Source: Deltaproteobacteria bacterium
Lineage (GTDB): Bacteria; Myxococcota_A; UBA9042; PHBI01
Assembly: GCA_020632715.1 (NCBI GenBank)
Contig: JACKFA010000002.1
Span: 734,501-798,500 of the forward strand
Direction: 5' to 3'
Length of the DNA stretch: 64,000 nucleotides
A program made the position numbers and the translations under genes. Shown here piece by piece: positions 1-10,400 of this stretch; the first letter of the stretch is position 1, and each line of letters starts with the position of its first letter. Below the pieces are notes generated by a model that saw nothing but the letters and a program-made list of their open reading frames with translations, had not been told where the DNA came from and searched no databases.

Positions 1-150
1 CCGCAGGGTGCAGAACGAGGTCATGTAGATAGCCACCGTCGCCGATGAATCGAGCGGTGACGCGCGCGCGCCGTGGCCGTGGATCCGGGCGGGCGCGCTG
101 GGGTACGCTCGGAGCGGCGCGGCCGGCGCCGCCGCGGGAGGTGCGAGGGC

Positions 151-3136
151 TTGATCGGGACACGACGAGGTGGCGCGGGCGCTGGGCTCGCGATCGCGCT
201 GGCGCTCGCGGTCGGTCTCGCGCTCGGGGCCTGCGACGCAGGCGAGGTCGCGACGCCGCCGCCGCGGTGCGTCGCGGGCGCGCCGGCGGTCGTGTGCTGC
301 GAGGCCGACGGGAGCGGCGGGATCTGCATGGACCCCGGCTGCGGCGCGCGCGCTCGTCCTGGGTCGCCGCGTGCGCGCGCGGCTGCGCGAGGGCGGCGCG
401 TGCGCGTGCGAGCCCACGGGCGAGGTCGCCTGCTGCGGCGACGCGCTCTGCCCCGTCGACGCCTGCGGCGGGGCCGGCGAGCCCGTCGCGGCCTGCGCCT
501 TCGGCTGCTCGGACGGCGCGTGCCTCGCCTGCGACGCCCCCTGCGGCGGCGCCGAGTGCGGCGACGACGGCTGCGGGCGCTCGTGCGGGACGTGCGACGG
601 CGCGGGCGAGGCCTGCGTCGGCGGGCGCTGCGCGTGCGTCGCGGACGATCACGACGCCTGCTGCGAGCTCGACGGGGGCGGCGCCGCGGTGTGCCGCTTC
701 GACTCCTGCGGCGGTCGCGAGGCGGTCGTCGCCGCGTGCCCGAGCGGCTGCGACGGCGGGCGCTGCCTCGCCTGCGAGCCCGACTGCGCCGGCCGCGCGT
801 GTGGGAGCGCCGGCTGCGGCGGGTCGTGCGGGAGCTGCGAGGGCGGGGCGGTCTGCGGCGACGAGGGCGCCTGCGCCTGCGCCCCGCGCGCCGGCGGCGT
901 CGCGTGCTGCGACGGGGCCCTGTGCGCGGTGGACTCGTGCGGCGCCCCGGGTGAGGTGGTCGCGGCGTGCCCGGGCGGCTGCGACGAGGGCGGCTGCCAT
1001 GGCTGCGCGCCCGCTTGCGAGGGGCGCGCGTGCGGCGACGACGGCTGCGGCGGCTCCTGCGGGGCGTGCGGCGCCCCGGGCGAGGTGTGCGACGCGGCGA
1101 GCGGCCAGTGCGTGTGCGAGCCGCGCGTGGGCGTCGCGTGCTGCGAGGGCGGGATCTGCTTCGTGGACGGCTGCGGTGGGCTCGGAGAGCGCGTGACGAG
1201 CTGTCCCTTCGGCTGCGCGGGCGGGGCGTGTCTCGCGTGCGCGCCGGATTGCGGGGGGCGCGCGTGCGGCGACGACGGCTGCGGCGGCTCCTGCGGGGCG
1301 TGCGAGGGGACGACCGTCGCGTGCGAGGAGGGCGCTTGCGTCTGCACGGGGGCGGCGAGCGTCGGCTGCTGCGGGGACGACGACGTGTGCGCCTTCGACG
1401 CCTGCGGGGTCGAGACGGCGCGCCTCGAGCAGTGCGAGCGAGGCTGCGAGGGCGGGGCGTGTCGGCCCTGCGTCGGGTCGTGTGCAGGTGCGGAATGCGG
1501 CGGCGACGGATGCGGCGGGAGCTGCGGAGAATGCCATGATGGCGAGGTGTGCACTGCACAACGCGTGTGCGCGTGCGCGCCGACGGTGCTGACCGGCTGC
1601 TGCGGGGACGCGCTGTGCGCGCTGGACTCGTGCGGCGGCGTCGGGGCGCCGGTCGAGGCGTGCCCGTGGGGGTGCGCGGGGGGCGCGTGCCTCCCGTGCC
1701 CGGCGAGCTGTGAGGGGGTCGAGTGCGGCGACGACGGCTGCGGCGGGAGCTGCGGCGCGTGCGCGGGCGACGACGTCTGCCTCGACGACGGGTCGTGCTG
1801 CGAGCGGGCCTGCGAGGGGCGCGTCTGCGGCGACGACGGCTGCGGCGGCGCGTGCGGCGCGTGCGCGGCCCCGTACACCTGCGACGACGCAGGCCAGTGC
1901 GAGCTCGTCGCCGAGGGGCGCCTCCTGCGCGAGCGGCGCGAGCCGAACGCGTCGCTCTCGGGCCTCACGGCGCCGGTCGCGGTGCCGGTCGTCGGGCTCG
2001 AGGTGGTGCTCACGGCGGGCGAGGTCGAGCTCGGGCGGGTCGTGACGGACGCGGAGGGGCGCTTCCGGCTGCCGCTCGCGGCGGCGCCGACGGGCACCGT
2101 GCGCGCGACGCTCGCGGCGGCGGCGCCGGACGAGGACGGGTACCCGTTCGTGACCCTCATCGACACCGTGGGGGTGTCGTTCCCGACGCAGGAGCACAAG
2201 GTGGTCCCGGCGACGCGCGCGTGGGCCTGGACGGTCGTGGCGCCGGCGGGCTCGCTCGACCTCGGCGAGACGACCATCACGCAGGCGCAGGGGAGCGGCG
2301 CGCTCGAGATCCTCGGCACGGTGCGCGACGCGCTCGACCGGGTGCTCGCGCGCCTCGGGCTCGCGCGGCGGGACGCGCCGTCGCTCGCGGTGGTGTGGGC
2401 GCCGAACACGACGCCGTCGTGCCTCGCGTGCTACTTCCCGGACAACTGGGGGCCGCTCGAGCTGCAGGGGGCCGCGACCACGTCGTTCGACCGGTTCATG
2501 TGGCTCTCGGGGACGACGCCGTACGCGCCGCTCCAGTGGACGCCGAGCCTGAGCCTGCACGAGCTCGGGCACTACGTGCTCGACGTGTTCTCGTACGCGC
2601 CGCAGGTCGGCGGGACGCACTCGTGGGCGGGGCGCACGAACGCCGCGCTCGCGTGGAGCGAGGGGCACGCGACGTTCTTCGGGCAGACGCAGGTGAGCGC
2701 GATGGCCGGGAGCGAGCAGGCGCGCTTCTTCGGGATCCAGGGGGGGACCAACTACTGGGTCGACCTCGAGGCGATCGGGAGCTCGGGGATCGACTCGAGC
2801 TACGCGCCGCTGACGTCGCTGCCGCTGCCGCAGCCGGGGCTCTCGATGACGCAGGACCTGAACGAGGGCGCCGTGGCCGCGATCCTCTGGGACGCGTGGG
2901 ACGCGCACGTCGCCGCGGGCGAGGCGGACACGATGGCGCTCGGCGACGCCGAGTGGGCGATCGTGCGCGGGGCGCGCTATCGGGACGCGGCGCTCGACCG
3001 CGGCTACAGCGCGCCGGACCTGGTCGACTGGCTCGACGCGGCGCGCTGCGAGGGGCTCGCGACCGGCGCCGGGCTCGCGACGGTGCTGATGGGGTTCCCC
3101 TACGACGACACGCCGATCTGCCCCGCCGCGCCCTGA
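151..3136 (+). CDS. Cys-rich lipoprotein with HELGH metalloprotease domain, frame-disrupted near N-terminus
   Basis: Best start is TTG 151 with GGGAGG at 136-141; it gives a lipoprotein signal with lipobox LGAC (Cys codon 232). The signal is in frame 1, a short Cys segment (SSWVAACARGC) is in frame 3 and the rest is in frame 2, so the coding region as written is broken twice. Removing one GC from the GC run at 344-353 and one CG from 385-389 restores a single 993-codon ORF that matches the downstream repeat pattern. It then has about nine Cys-rich modules (CGDDGCGGSCG-type, CC...DSCG...C..GC) up to about nt 1900, a carboxypeptidase-regulatory-like beta segment (about 1920-2160) and a C-terminal putative zinc protease with HELGH at 2558-2572 and a WSEGHA motif about 30 residues later that may supply a further ligand. 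Probably a surface or secreted protease; substrate unknown. The indels could be sequencing errors, phase variation or decay. Confidence 0.75.
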
Positions 3137-3158
3137 CTGCGGCGCGCGGGCGGCTCCC

Positions 3159-3187
3159 TTGCGCGGGCAGGGGCCGCTCGCTACTCT
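3159..3187 (+). promoter_or_regulatory. sigma70-type promoter for beta-helix/cytochrome operon
   Basis: TTGCGC at 3159-3164, 17-nt spacer, TACTCT at 3182-3187. The predicted start site near 3194 leaves a leader of about 33 nt to ATG 3227, which has GAGG five nt upstream. Confidence 0.55.
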
Positions 3188-3226
3188 CTCAGCGCTCAGT
3201 CCCGAGCTCCGTCACACGAGGATCCG

Positions 3227-4474
3227 ATGCGCCAGAGCCTTCGACTCGCCAGCCTATGTGTCGCTCTCACCGCGGCTGCTCCCCTCGTCGCCTGCGGTGA
3301 CGACGGCGGAGCGGCGATCCCCGCCGGGTGCGATCAGGCGCTCTCGCCCGAAGCCGACGACGTGACGTCGCTCCAGACGGCGTTCATCGACGCCCAATCC
3401 GGGGAGACGATCTGCTTGAAGGCCGGCACCTACAAGCTGAACCGCAAGCTCTCGCTCGCCAACCACGCGGACATCACGATCAAGGGCATCGGGGCCACGC
3501 GGGACGACGTCGTGCTCGACTTCGGCTCGCAGGCGGTCGGCGACGACGCGTTCGTGGTGACAGCCGACGGCTTCACCATCCAGGACCTGAGCATCAAGAA
3601 CTCGCCTGGGAACGGCATCGTCGTGCAGGCGGACCAGTCGCGCTTCAGCAACATCAAGGTGAGCTGGGACGCGGGGAGCGTGACCGACAACGGCGCCTAC
3701 GCCGTGTACCCGAACGACTGCTCGAAGACGATCATCGAGGACAGCGAGGTCGTGGGCGCGGCGGACGCGGGGATCTACGTCGGGAGCTGCGACTACGCGA
3801 TCGTGCGACGCAACAAGGTGCACGGGAACGTGGCCGGCATCGAGATCGAGAACTCGCACCACGCCGACGTGTACGAGAACGAGTCGTACGACAACACCGC
3901 GGGGATCCTGGTCTTCGCGCTGCCGAACCTGAAGGTGAAGTCGGTCGGGAGCGTGCTCGTGCGCGACAACGACGTGCACGACAACAACCGGCAGAACTTC
4001 GCGGAGGCGGGGTCGATCGTGTCCTTCGTGCCGAAGGGGCTCGGGTTCCTGCTGCTCGCGGCGAAGGACGTCGAGATCCGCGACAACACGGTGTCCGGCA
4101 ACGACGGCGCGGGCATCGTGATGGTGAGCTTCGGGCTCATGGAGACGCTCACGGGCGGGCAGGTCACGAACAACGATCCCGACCTCGACCCGTACCTCGA
4201 GCGGATCTACGTGCACAGCAACACGTTCACCGACAACGGGACGAACCCGACGGGCGCGATGCTCGCGATCGGCGCGTCGCCGCTCGAGAACGTGCTCTGG
4301 GACGGTGACGTGCGCGAGGGTGGGGACGCGGAGATCTGCCTCGGGGCGAGCCCGACGAGCTTCCGGGACTTCGCCGGGCTCGACGCCGAGAACGCCACGA
4401 CCGACACGACCGGGCACACGTGCACGCTCGCGGCGCAGACCGAGTACGAGAGCTTCGACGGGGTGGGCAATTGA
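3227..4474 (+). CDS. parallel beta-helix repeat lipoprotein
   Basis: A 415-residue lipoprotein (lipobox LVAC, Cys 23) followed by stacked right-handed beta-helix repeats: many short turns of the type N-x-V-x-x-N-x-A-G-I, e.g. around residues 100-320. It resembles the family I recall as TIGR03805, which regularly occurs in two-gene pairs with an SO2930/HNE_0200-type cytochrome. The next gene is exactly that, and the two overlap by one base (TGATG), implying translational coupling. Beta-helix proteins often bind or cleave polysaccharide, but no lyase catalytic residues can be assigned here. Predicted location is the outer membrane or periplasm. First gene of a three-gene operon; start supported by GAGG and a lipoprotein signal directly after it. 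Confidence 0.88.
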   Translation: MRQSLRLASLCVALTAAAPLVACGDDGGAAIPAGCDQALSPEADDVTSLQTAFIDAQSGETICLKAGTYKLNRKLSLANHADITIKGIGATRDDVVLDFGSQAVGDDAFVVTADGFTIQDLSIKNSPGNGIVVQADQSRFSNIKVSWDAGSVTDNGAYAVYPNDCSKTIIEDSEVVGAADAGIYVGSCDYAIVRRNKVHGNVAGIEIENSHHADVYENESYDNTAGILVFALPNLKVKSVGSVLVRDNDVHDNNRQNFAEAGSIVSFVPKGLGFLLLAAKDVEIRDNTVSGNDGAGIVMVSFGLMETLTGGQVTNNDPDLDPYLERIYVHSNTFTDNGTNPTGAMLAIGASPLENVLWDGDVREGGDAEICLGASPTSFRDFAGLDAENATTDTTGHTCTLAAQTEYESFDGVGN

Positions 4475-5598
4475 TGAGCTGGTCTCGGCAGCTCGCGGGG
4501 AGCGCGGCGCTCGCGCTCGCGCTCGCGGCGACCGTCGCGGGCGCCTGCGGTGACGACGGCGGGAGCGGCGCGCCGACGGAGGTGAACCCGGCGCCCGAGG
4601 GCAAGCCGTGGGCCACGCTCGCCGAGTGGGGGATCTTCGCCGACGCCGCGACGCAGACGCCGAACGCGCGGGTCGTGCGCTACGACGTGATGTCGCCGCT
4701 CTTCAGCGACTACGCGTGGAAGCACCGCTTCCTGTGGGTGCCCGAGGGGAAGACCGTCGGGTACACGGCGACGGGGCCATGGGAGCTGCCGGTCGGGGCG
4801 ATCGTGGTCAAGACGTTCGCGCTGCCGGTGGACGCGCGCGACCCGAGCAAGGGCGAGCAGCTCCTCGAGACGCGGCTCCTCGTGCACGAGTCGGGGGGCT
4901 GGGCGGCGCACACCTATGTGTACGCGGCGGGCGACCCGGACCCGGCGCACGCGAAGCGCACGGTCGCCGGGGCGATCCGCGCGGTGTCGTGGGTCGACGA
5001 GGACGGGGCGACGCGGACGAACGACTACACGGTGCCGAACACGAACGAGTGCACGGACTGCCACGGGACGGCGCCGAACACGCACCTCCTCGGGGTGCGG
5101 TCGCGGCAGCTGAACCACGACGCCATGTACGACGGGGTGAGCGAGAACCAGATCGATAGGGTCGGGGAGGTGCTGGGCTTCGCGTCGGCGCCGCCGCCGG
5201 CGGCCGAGCGGCCGACCATGCCGGATCCGTTCGGGGACGCGCCGCTCGTGGACCGGGCGCGCGCCTATCTCGACGCGAACTGCGCGCACTGTCACTCCGC
5301 CGAGGGGGCGGTGAACCAGAAGGCGCTCTTCTTCGACTGGGAGCACAGCGATCCGGCGTCGGCGACGCCGCTCGACATCGGGATCTGCAAGGTGCCGACG
5401 TCGGCGGGGGGAGCGACGTGCGAGCGGATCTACGACATCGTGCCCGGCGCGCCGGACGAGTCGATCCTGATGTGCCGCGTCGAGAGCGACGAGCCGAAGG
5501 TCATCATGCCGCCGCTCGGGAGGCGGCTCGTGCACGATGAGGGGGCGGCGCTGTTGCGGGAGTGGATCGCCGCGATGCCCGCGGACGATTGCCACTGA
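4474..5598 (+). CDS. diheme c-type cytochrome, SO2930/HNE_0200-like family
   Basis: A 374-residue exported protein; start ATG 4474 overlaps the preceding stop. N-terminal signal with a lipobox-like AGAC. Two haem c attachment motifs are visible, CTDCH (codons near nt 5050-5064) and CAHCH (near 5281-5295), and the C-terminus has a VIMPPLGR segment whose Met could be an axial ligand. The family co-occurs with the beta-helix protein encoded just upstream; the function of the pair is, to my knowledge, unknown. The downstream gene (10 nt away) encodes another diheme protein, so the operon probably makes a periplasmic or outer-surface redox module. Confidence 0.88.
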   Translation: MSWSRQLAGSAALALALAATVAGACGDDGGSGAPTEVNPAPEGKPWATLAEWGIFADAATQTPNARVVRYDVMSPLFSDYAWKHRFLWVPEGKTVGYTATGPWELPVGAIVVKTFALPVDARDPSKGEQLLETRLLVHESGGWAAHTYVYAAGDPDPAHAKRTVAGAIRAVSWVDEDGATRTNDYTVPNTNECTDCHGTAPNTHLLGVRSRQLNHDAMYDGVSENQIDRVGEVLGFASAPPPAAERPTMPDPFGDAPLVDRARAYLDANCAHCHSAEGAVNQKALFFDWEHSDPASATPLDIGICKVPTSAGGATCERIYDIVPGAPDESILMCRVESDEPKVIMPPLGRRLVHDEGAALLREWIAAMPADDCH

Positions 5599-5608
5599 GG
5601 CGCCGCTG

Positions 5609-6721
5609 ATGGTGCGTCGCACACATCGCGCGGGGCGGCTCTGTAGAGTCGTGTCACGGGTATGTGGCGGCGCGGCCTTCGCGATCGCAGCAGCGAGTGT
5701 GGGCTGCGCGGGGGATGTGCCGAAAGACCCACCGCCGTCGCCGTGGGAGGGGGTGTCGTGGCCGGCGGAGGTCGTGGCGGCGGACAACCCGACGACGGCG
5801 GCGAAGGCGGAGCTCGGGCGGCTGCTCTTCTACGACCCGGTGTTGTCGAGCGATGGCGAGACGGCGTGCGCGACGTGCCACAGCGAGATCTGGGGCATGG
5901 GGGACGGGCTCGCGAAGGCGGTCGGTGTCGGTGGTGGGCTGCTGACGGGGCCGGGGCGCGACGGGCCGGCGGTGGGGCGTCGGAACGCGCAGAGCCTGTG
6001 GAACGTGGCCTATCGGACGACGCTCTTCCGCGATGGGCGTGCATCCACGCTCGAGGAGCAGGCGCTGATGCCGATGCACGACGAGCGCGAGCTGGCGAAG
6101 GCACCGGACGACGTCGTCGCGGACCTGCGCGCGAGCGACGGGTACGTGGCGCGCTTCGCGGCGGCGTTCCCGGGCGAGGCGGAGCCCGTGACGGTGACGA
6201 CGCTCACGCGGGCGCTCGCGGCGTTCCAGCGGACGCTGACGTCGCGGGGGGCGAGCTACGACGCGTACGTGGCGGGGGACGTGGGGGCGCTCAGCGAGGC
6301 GGCGGTCGAGGGGATGTGGCGCTTCGCGGAGGCGGGGTGCGACAGCTGCCACGCGCCGCCGCTCTTCGGGAGCGACGGCTTCTACGCGCGTGGCGCTGGG
6401 GCGACGCCCGGCGAGGACGGCGGACGGGGAGAGATCACCGGGGAGGCCGGTGACTGGGGCGCGTTCCGCGTGCCGAGCCTCCGGAACGCGCGCGACACGG
6501 GCCCGTACTTCCACGACGGCTCGGTCGAGGACCTCGAGGACGCCGTGCGGCACGAGCTCGCGCGCGACGCGCCGGGCGGTGAGGTCGATGAGGCCGACGT
6601 CAGCGCGATCACGACCTTCCTCGAGAAGGGGCTGACGGACCAGTCCCGGGCGCCGGCGCGCCCGGACGAGGTGCCGAGCGGCCTCGCCGTGCCGAAGGAC
6701 GGCTTCCGGATCCCGCGGTAG
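5609..6721 (+). CDS. MauG/cytochrome c peroxidase-like diheme protein
   Basis: A 370-residue protein from ATG 5609, with a signal peptide and possible lipobox (SVGC). It has the CCP/MauG layout: LGRLLFYDPVLS, first haem motif CATCH, a central RNAQSLWN segment, second haem motif CDSCH, then FRVPSLRNARDTGPYFHDGS, the conserved C-terminal segment of this superfamily. Expected reaction is H2O2 reduction or oxidative protein modification using electrons from a c-type donor; the diheme cytochrome upstream is a plausible partner. Ten nt separate it from the previous stop, so it is almost certainly co-transcribed. Which subfamily (true peroxidase or MauG-like oxidase) cannot be decided by eye. Confidence 0.9.
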   Translation: MVRRTHRAGRLCRVVSRVCGGAAFAIAAASVGCAGDVPKDPPPSPWEGVSWPAEVVAADNPTTAAKAELGRLLFYDPVLSSDGETACATCHSEIWGMGDGLAKAVGVGGGLLTGPGRDGPAVGRRNAQSLWNVAYRTTLFRDGRASTLEEQALMPMHDERELAKAPDDVVADLRASDGYVARFAAAFPGEAEPVTVTTLTRALAAFQRTLTSRGASYDAYVAGDVGALSEAAVEGMWRFAEAGCDSCHAPPLFGSDGFYARGAGATPGEDGGRGEITGEAGDWGAFRVPSLRNARDTGPYFHDGSVEDLEDAVRHELARDAPGGEVDEADVSAITTFLEKGLTDQSRAPARPDEVPSGLAVPKDGFRIPR

Positions 6722-6748
6722 CGGCGTCGGCCCGCCCACGCTGTCATC

Positions 6749-6910
6749 GGCTTCTCGGCCCCGTCGGAGGCGACCACGGAGGCGTGGAGGCCGCGGTGAC
6801 GTCAGGCTTCTCGGCCCCGACGGAGCGGACGGTGGTGGCGCCGCAATCAGGCTTCTCGGCCCCGTCGGAGCGGACGGTGGTGACTTCAGGCTTCTCGGCC
6901 CCGTCGGAGC
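6749..6910. repeat. four direct copies of a GGCTTCTCGGCCCC unit
   Basis: Copies of GGCTTCTCGGCCCCGTCGGA (one copy has GACGGA) start at 6749, 6805, 6850 and 6889, with spacing 56, 45 and 39 nt. The last copy abuts the left arm of the inverted-arm element. The spacing is irregular and there is no cas gene, so this is not CRISPR. Confidence 0.85.
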
Positions 6911-6912
6911 GG

Positions 6913-7118
6913 ACCACGGAGGCACGGAGGCACGGAGGGTTCAGTGTGCTCCCGGCGGTTGGCCTCGGCTCTCGCTCCGCAGTGTCCGGGGGAGGAGGGA
7001 GGGGAGGGCGGAGCTCTCCTCCCTCCCTCCCGCCAAATCATCAAGCACCCGGAGGTCCCCACCGAGGCAGGGAGCGGGTCACACCGCCGCGCCCTCCGTG
7101 CCTCCGTGCCTCCGTGGT
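6913..7118. repeat. intergenic element with perfect 27-bp inverted arms (copy A)
   Basis: Left arm 6913-6939 starts ACCACGGAGGCACGG and ends CACGGAGGG; right arm 7092-7118 is its exact reverse complement (CCCTCCGTGCC...CCGTGGT). Each arm is itself built of 9-nt iterations of GGAGGCAC. The 152-nt core is GC-rich and codes for nothing convincing. The same arms recur at 50508-50599 and 55937-56116, always intergenic, which suggests a dispersed non-autonomous element rather than a local hairpin. Confidence 0.85.
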
Positions 7119-7353
7119 TTCCCCCTTTGAGATCAACGACTCGTCGCTCACGCCGCAGAGCCGAGCGCCCCCAGCCCGTCGCGAGCGAGACCCGCTGCCG
7201 GGAGGCCCCCCGAGGTCGCGTCGACCCGCCCGCAGAGCCGTTGAGATCCGCGCTCGCCCGCACACGGCGCCCGCCTGAGCGCGAAGCGCGCGCCTCTTTG
7301 CGGCCAAACTCCCGCGCCCGCGCGTCTGGATCGATCTCGGCCTCCGCAACCCG

Positions 7354-7389
7354 AAAAACAGAACGCCCCGGTCGCGAACGACCGGGGCG
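7354..7389 (-). terminator. intrinsic terminator of the MYXO-CTERM gene
   Basis: Perfect 11-bp stem (7364-7374 with 7379-7389, CGCCCCGGTCG / CGACCGGGGCG), 4-nt loop. Read on the minus strand it is followed by TTCTGTTTTT (7363 down to 7354). It lies 29 nt past the minus-strand stop at 7418. Confidence 0.85.
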
Positions 7390-7417
7390 CCCCGTTCAAC
7401 TCAGCCGAGCCGCTCGG

Positions 7418-10400
7418 CTACTGCTCGGTCGTCCGCCGCCGGCGGATGACGAGCCACACGCCCGCCGCGCCCAGCGCGAACGCGAGCGGGAGCGTCGCGC
7501 CGCCGCCGGCGTTGCACCCGCCGCCGCCCTCGAGGAGGGTCGCGCAGGAGCCGCCGAAGTCGTCGCAGGGGTCGAGCGGGTTGCGGTTGTTGTCGACCTC
7601 GTCGCCGTCGTGCTCGCCGCCCTTGTCGGTGTCCGGATCGTCCGGATCCGTCTCGCCGGGGTCGACCACGCCGTTGTGGTTGGCGTCCTCGGTGTCGTTG
7701 AGCAGGCGGTCGCCGTCGCGGTCGGGGTCACACTCGTCGCCGATGCCGTCCCCGTCGAGGTCGTGCTGCGTCGGGTTGGGCGTGATGGCGCAGTTGTCGA
7801 TGCAGCCCTGGGTCTGCTGGTCCTGGCACTTGTTGCCCGGCGGGTCGGTGCCCGGCCAGCACTCCGCGGTCGGCTTGTCGACGACCTCGTCGCCATCGAC
7901 ATCGCAGTCGCAGTTGTCGCCGATCCCGTCGCCGTCCATGTCGGCCTGATCCGGGTTCGCCGTGTCGGGGCAGTTGTCGAGGCAGTTGGTCGTCTCGCCG
8001 CCCGTGCACTCGTTGCCCGGCGGATCGGTCCCCGGCGGGAGCTCCGGCCAGCAAGCCGGCGACGGGTTGTCGCGGATGCCGTCACCGTCGCGGTCGCACT
8101 CGCAGAGGTCGCCCTGGCCATCGCCGTTCGAGTCGGCCTGGTTCGGGTTCGCCGTGTCGGGGCAGTTGTCGAGGCAGCGCTGCGTCTCCATGTCGCCGCA
8201 GACGTTGGTCGGCGGGTCGGTGCCCGGCGGGAGCTCCGGCCAGCAGATGGCCGCCGGGTTGTCGCGGATGCCGTCACCGTCGCGGTCGCACTCGCAGGCG
8301 TCGCCGTCGCCGTCGCCATTGGAGTCGGCCTGGTCCTCGTTCGGCGTGAACACGCAGTTGTCGATGCAGAGCTCGGTCTCCATGTCCGCGCACGGCACGC
8401 TCGGCGGCGGATCCTCCGGCGGGAGCTCCGGCCAGCACGCGCGGATCGACTTGTCGCGGATGCCGTCACCGTCGATGTCGCAGTCGCAGGCGTCGCCCTC
8501 GCCGTTCATGTCGAGGTCGGCCTGGTCGGCGTTCGGCGTCACGACGCAGTTGTCGATGCAGAGCTCCGTCTCCTTGTCCTCGCAGGGGAGGGTGGGCGGC
8601 GGATCCTCCGGCGGCAGCTCCGGCCAGCAGGCGCGCGTGTCCTTGTCGCGGATGCCGTCGCCGTCGATGTCGCAGTCGCAGACGTCGCCCTCACCGTCGT
8701 CGTCGAGGTCGGCCTGGTTCTCGTTCGGCGTGACCTTGCAGTTGTCGATGCAGAGCTCCGTCTCGCCGTCGAGGCACGGCGTCGTCGGCGGCGGATCCTC
8801 CGGCGGGAGCTCCGGCCAGCAGACGCGCGTCGACTTGTCGACGATCCCGTCGCCGTCGATGTCGCAGTCGCAGACATCACCCACGCCGTCGTTGTCGAGG
8901 TCGGCCTGGTCGGCGTTCGGATCGTCCGGGCAGTTGTCGATGCAGTGCTCGTCGACGCCGTCCGCGCACGGATCCTCCGGCGGCGGCTCGTCCGGCCAGC
9001 AGGCCGGGTCGGTGCTGTCGATGACGCCGTCGCCGTCGCGGTCGCACTCGCAGGCGTCGCCGACGCCGTCGCCGTCGCCGTCGCCCTGGGTCGGGTTAGG
9101 CGTGACCGGGCAGTTGTCGATGCAGAGCGTGGTGTCGCCGTCGCGGCACGGGTCGCTCGGCGGCGGGTCGTTCGGCGGCACGTCCGGCCAGCACTCGCGG
9201 TCGGAGAGGTTGATGATGCCGTCGCGGTCCGGGTCGCAGTCGAGCGGGTCGCAGGCGTCGCCGATGCCGTCGTTGTCCCCGTCGAGCTGGTCGGGGTTGT
9301 AGACGAGCGGGCAGTTGTCGCTCGGGTTGTCGCACTGCGCCTGGTTCTCCGGCACCTTCGGGCCGTCGCACCAGCCGTCGTCATCCGTGTCGGGATCGGC
9401 CGGGTCCGTCTCGGTCGGATTCCCCTCGGTGTCGTGGTCGTTGACGCCGTCCTCGTCGATGTCCTCGCCGGACTCGCAGAGCTCGATGCCGTTCGCGTCG
9501 GACACGACGATGAGACCGTCGCAGAGCCCGTCGCCGTCGGTGTCGGGGTTCAGCGGGTTCGTCGGGTTGTCGTTGAACTCGTACTCGTCGCAGTCCTCGA
9601 GCCCGTCGTTGTCGGTGTCCTTGTCGTCGATGAGCGTGCCCATCTCGCAGGTCTCTTTCAGGTCGGAGCAGCCGTCCTGATCGGTGTCCTGGTCGGCGAC
9701 CACGTGGAAGACGATGGGCGTGCTGTCGGTGACACGGGCCCACGTGTAGGTGTCGAGGACGGCCTTCTCGCCCTTGCCGAGCGGGTAGTCGTCCTGGCCG
9801 ACCGGCGGCGTGATGAAGGCGCCCCAGGCGCGCGAGTTGCCGTCGCGGATCGCGGGGTTCGTCACGTTGTACGGCGGCAGGATGCCGTAGACGACGATGG
9901 GATCGCTGTACGGGCCGCTGTCGAGGCCGCCGATGGGCGAGAGCGCCGGCGAGAGGAGCCGCGGTCCGTCGGGCGCCGGGTCCGGCGGCATCCCGAGCGC
10001 GTTCGCCTGCACGAGCGTGTCGTCCCAGAACATCTTGAGGGGCAGCTTCGCGCCCGCCGACGAGACCTCGTACATGCGGAGGCCCTGGAAGATGGTCTCG
10101 ACGTCGCGCGCCGCGAAGTGGAACTCGCCGACGCGGACGCTGACGATGCACTGGTACTCGTTCGGCGCCACCGGCACGCCGTCGAGCGTCGCGTTCCAGG
10201 GCACCGTGTTGATCTGGTTCGGCAGCGTCGCGCCGAGGATGTGGAGATCGCCGCGGCCCACCTGGCTGAAGAGCCCGTTGCGGTTGAGGTCGCAGACGAT
10301 GTGGTAGGTGCCGTCGACGTTCGTGAAGAACTGGAAGAAGCCGTTCGGGCTCGGCGAGACGAGCGTCGAGCAGCCAGCGGCGTTGCCGGTGTACGAGAAG

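Larger units (their letters stand above)
6722..7353. other. gene-free stretch made of repeats
   Basis: No credible gene. It holds four direct copies of a short GC-rich unit (6749-6910), then an element bounded by 27-bp inverted arms (6913-7118), then about 230 nt of GC-rich sequence with no recognised signal before the terminator of the minus-strand gene. ORFs crossing it are driven by repeat periodicity. Confidence 0.7.

Noticed and set aside
6784..7278. Plus-strand ORF with SGFSAPSERT repeats
   Set aside because: Runs through the direct repeats and inverted-arm element; periodicity explains the openness.
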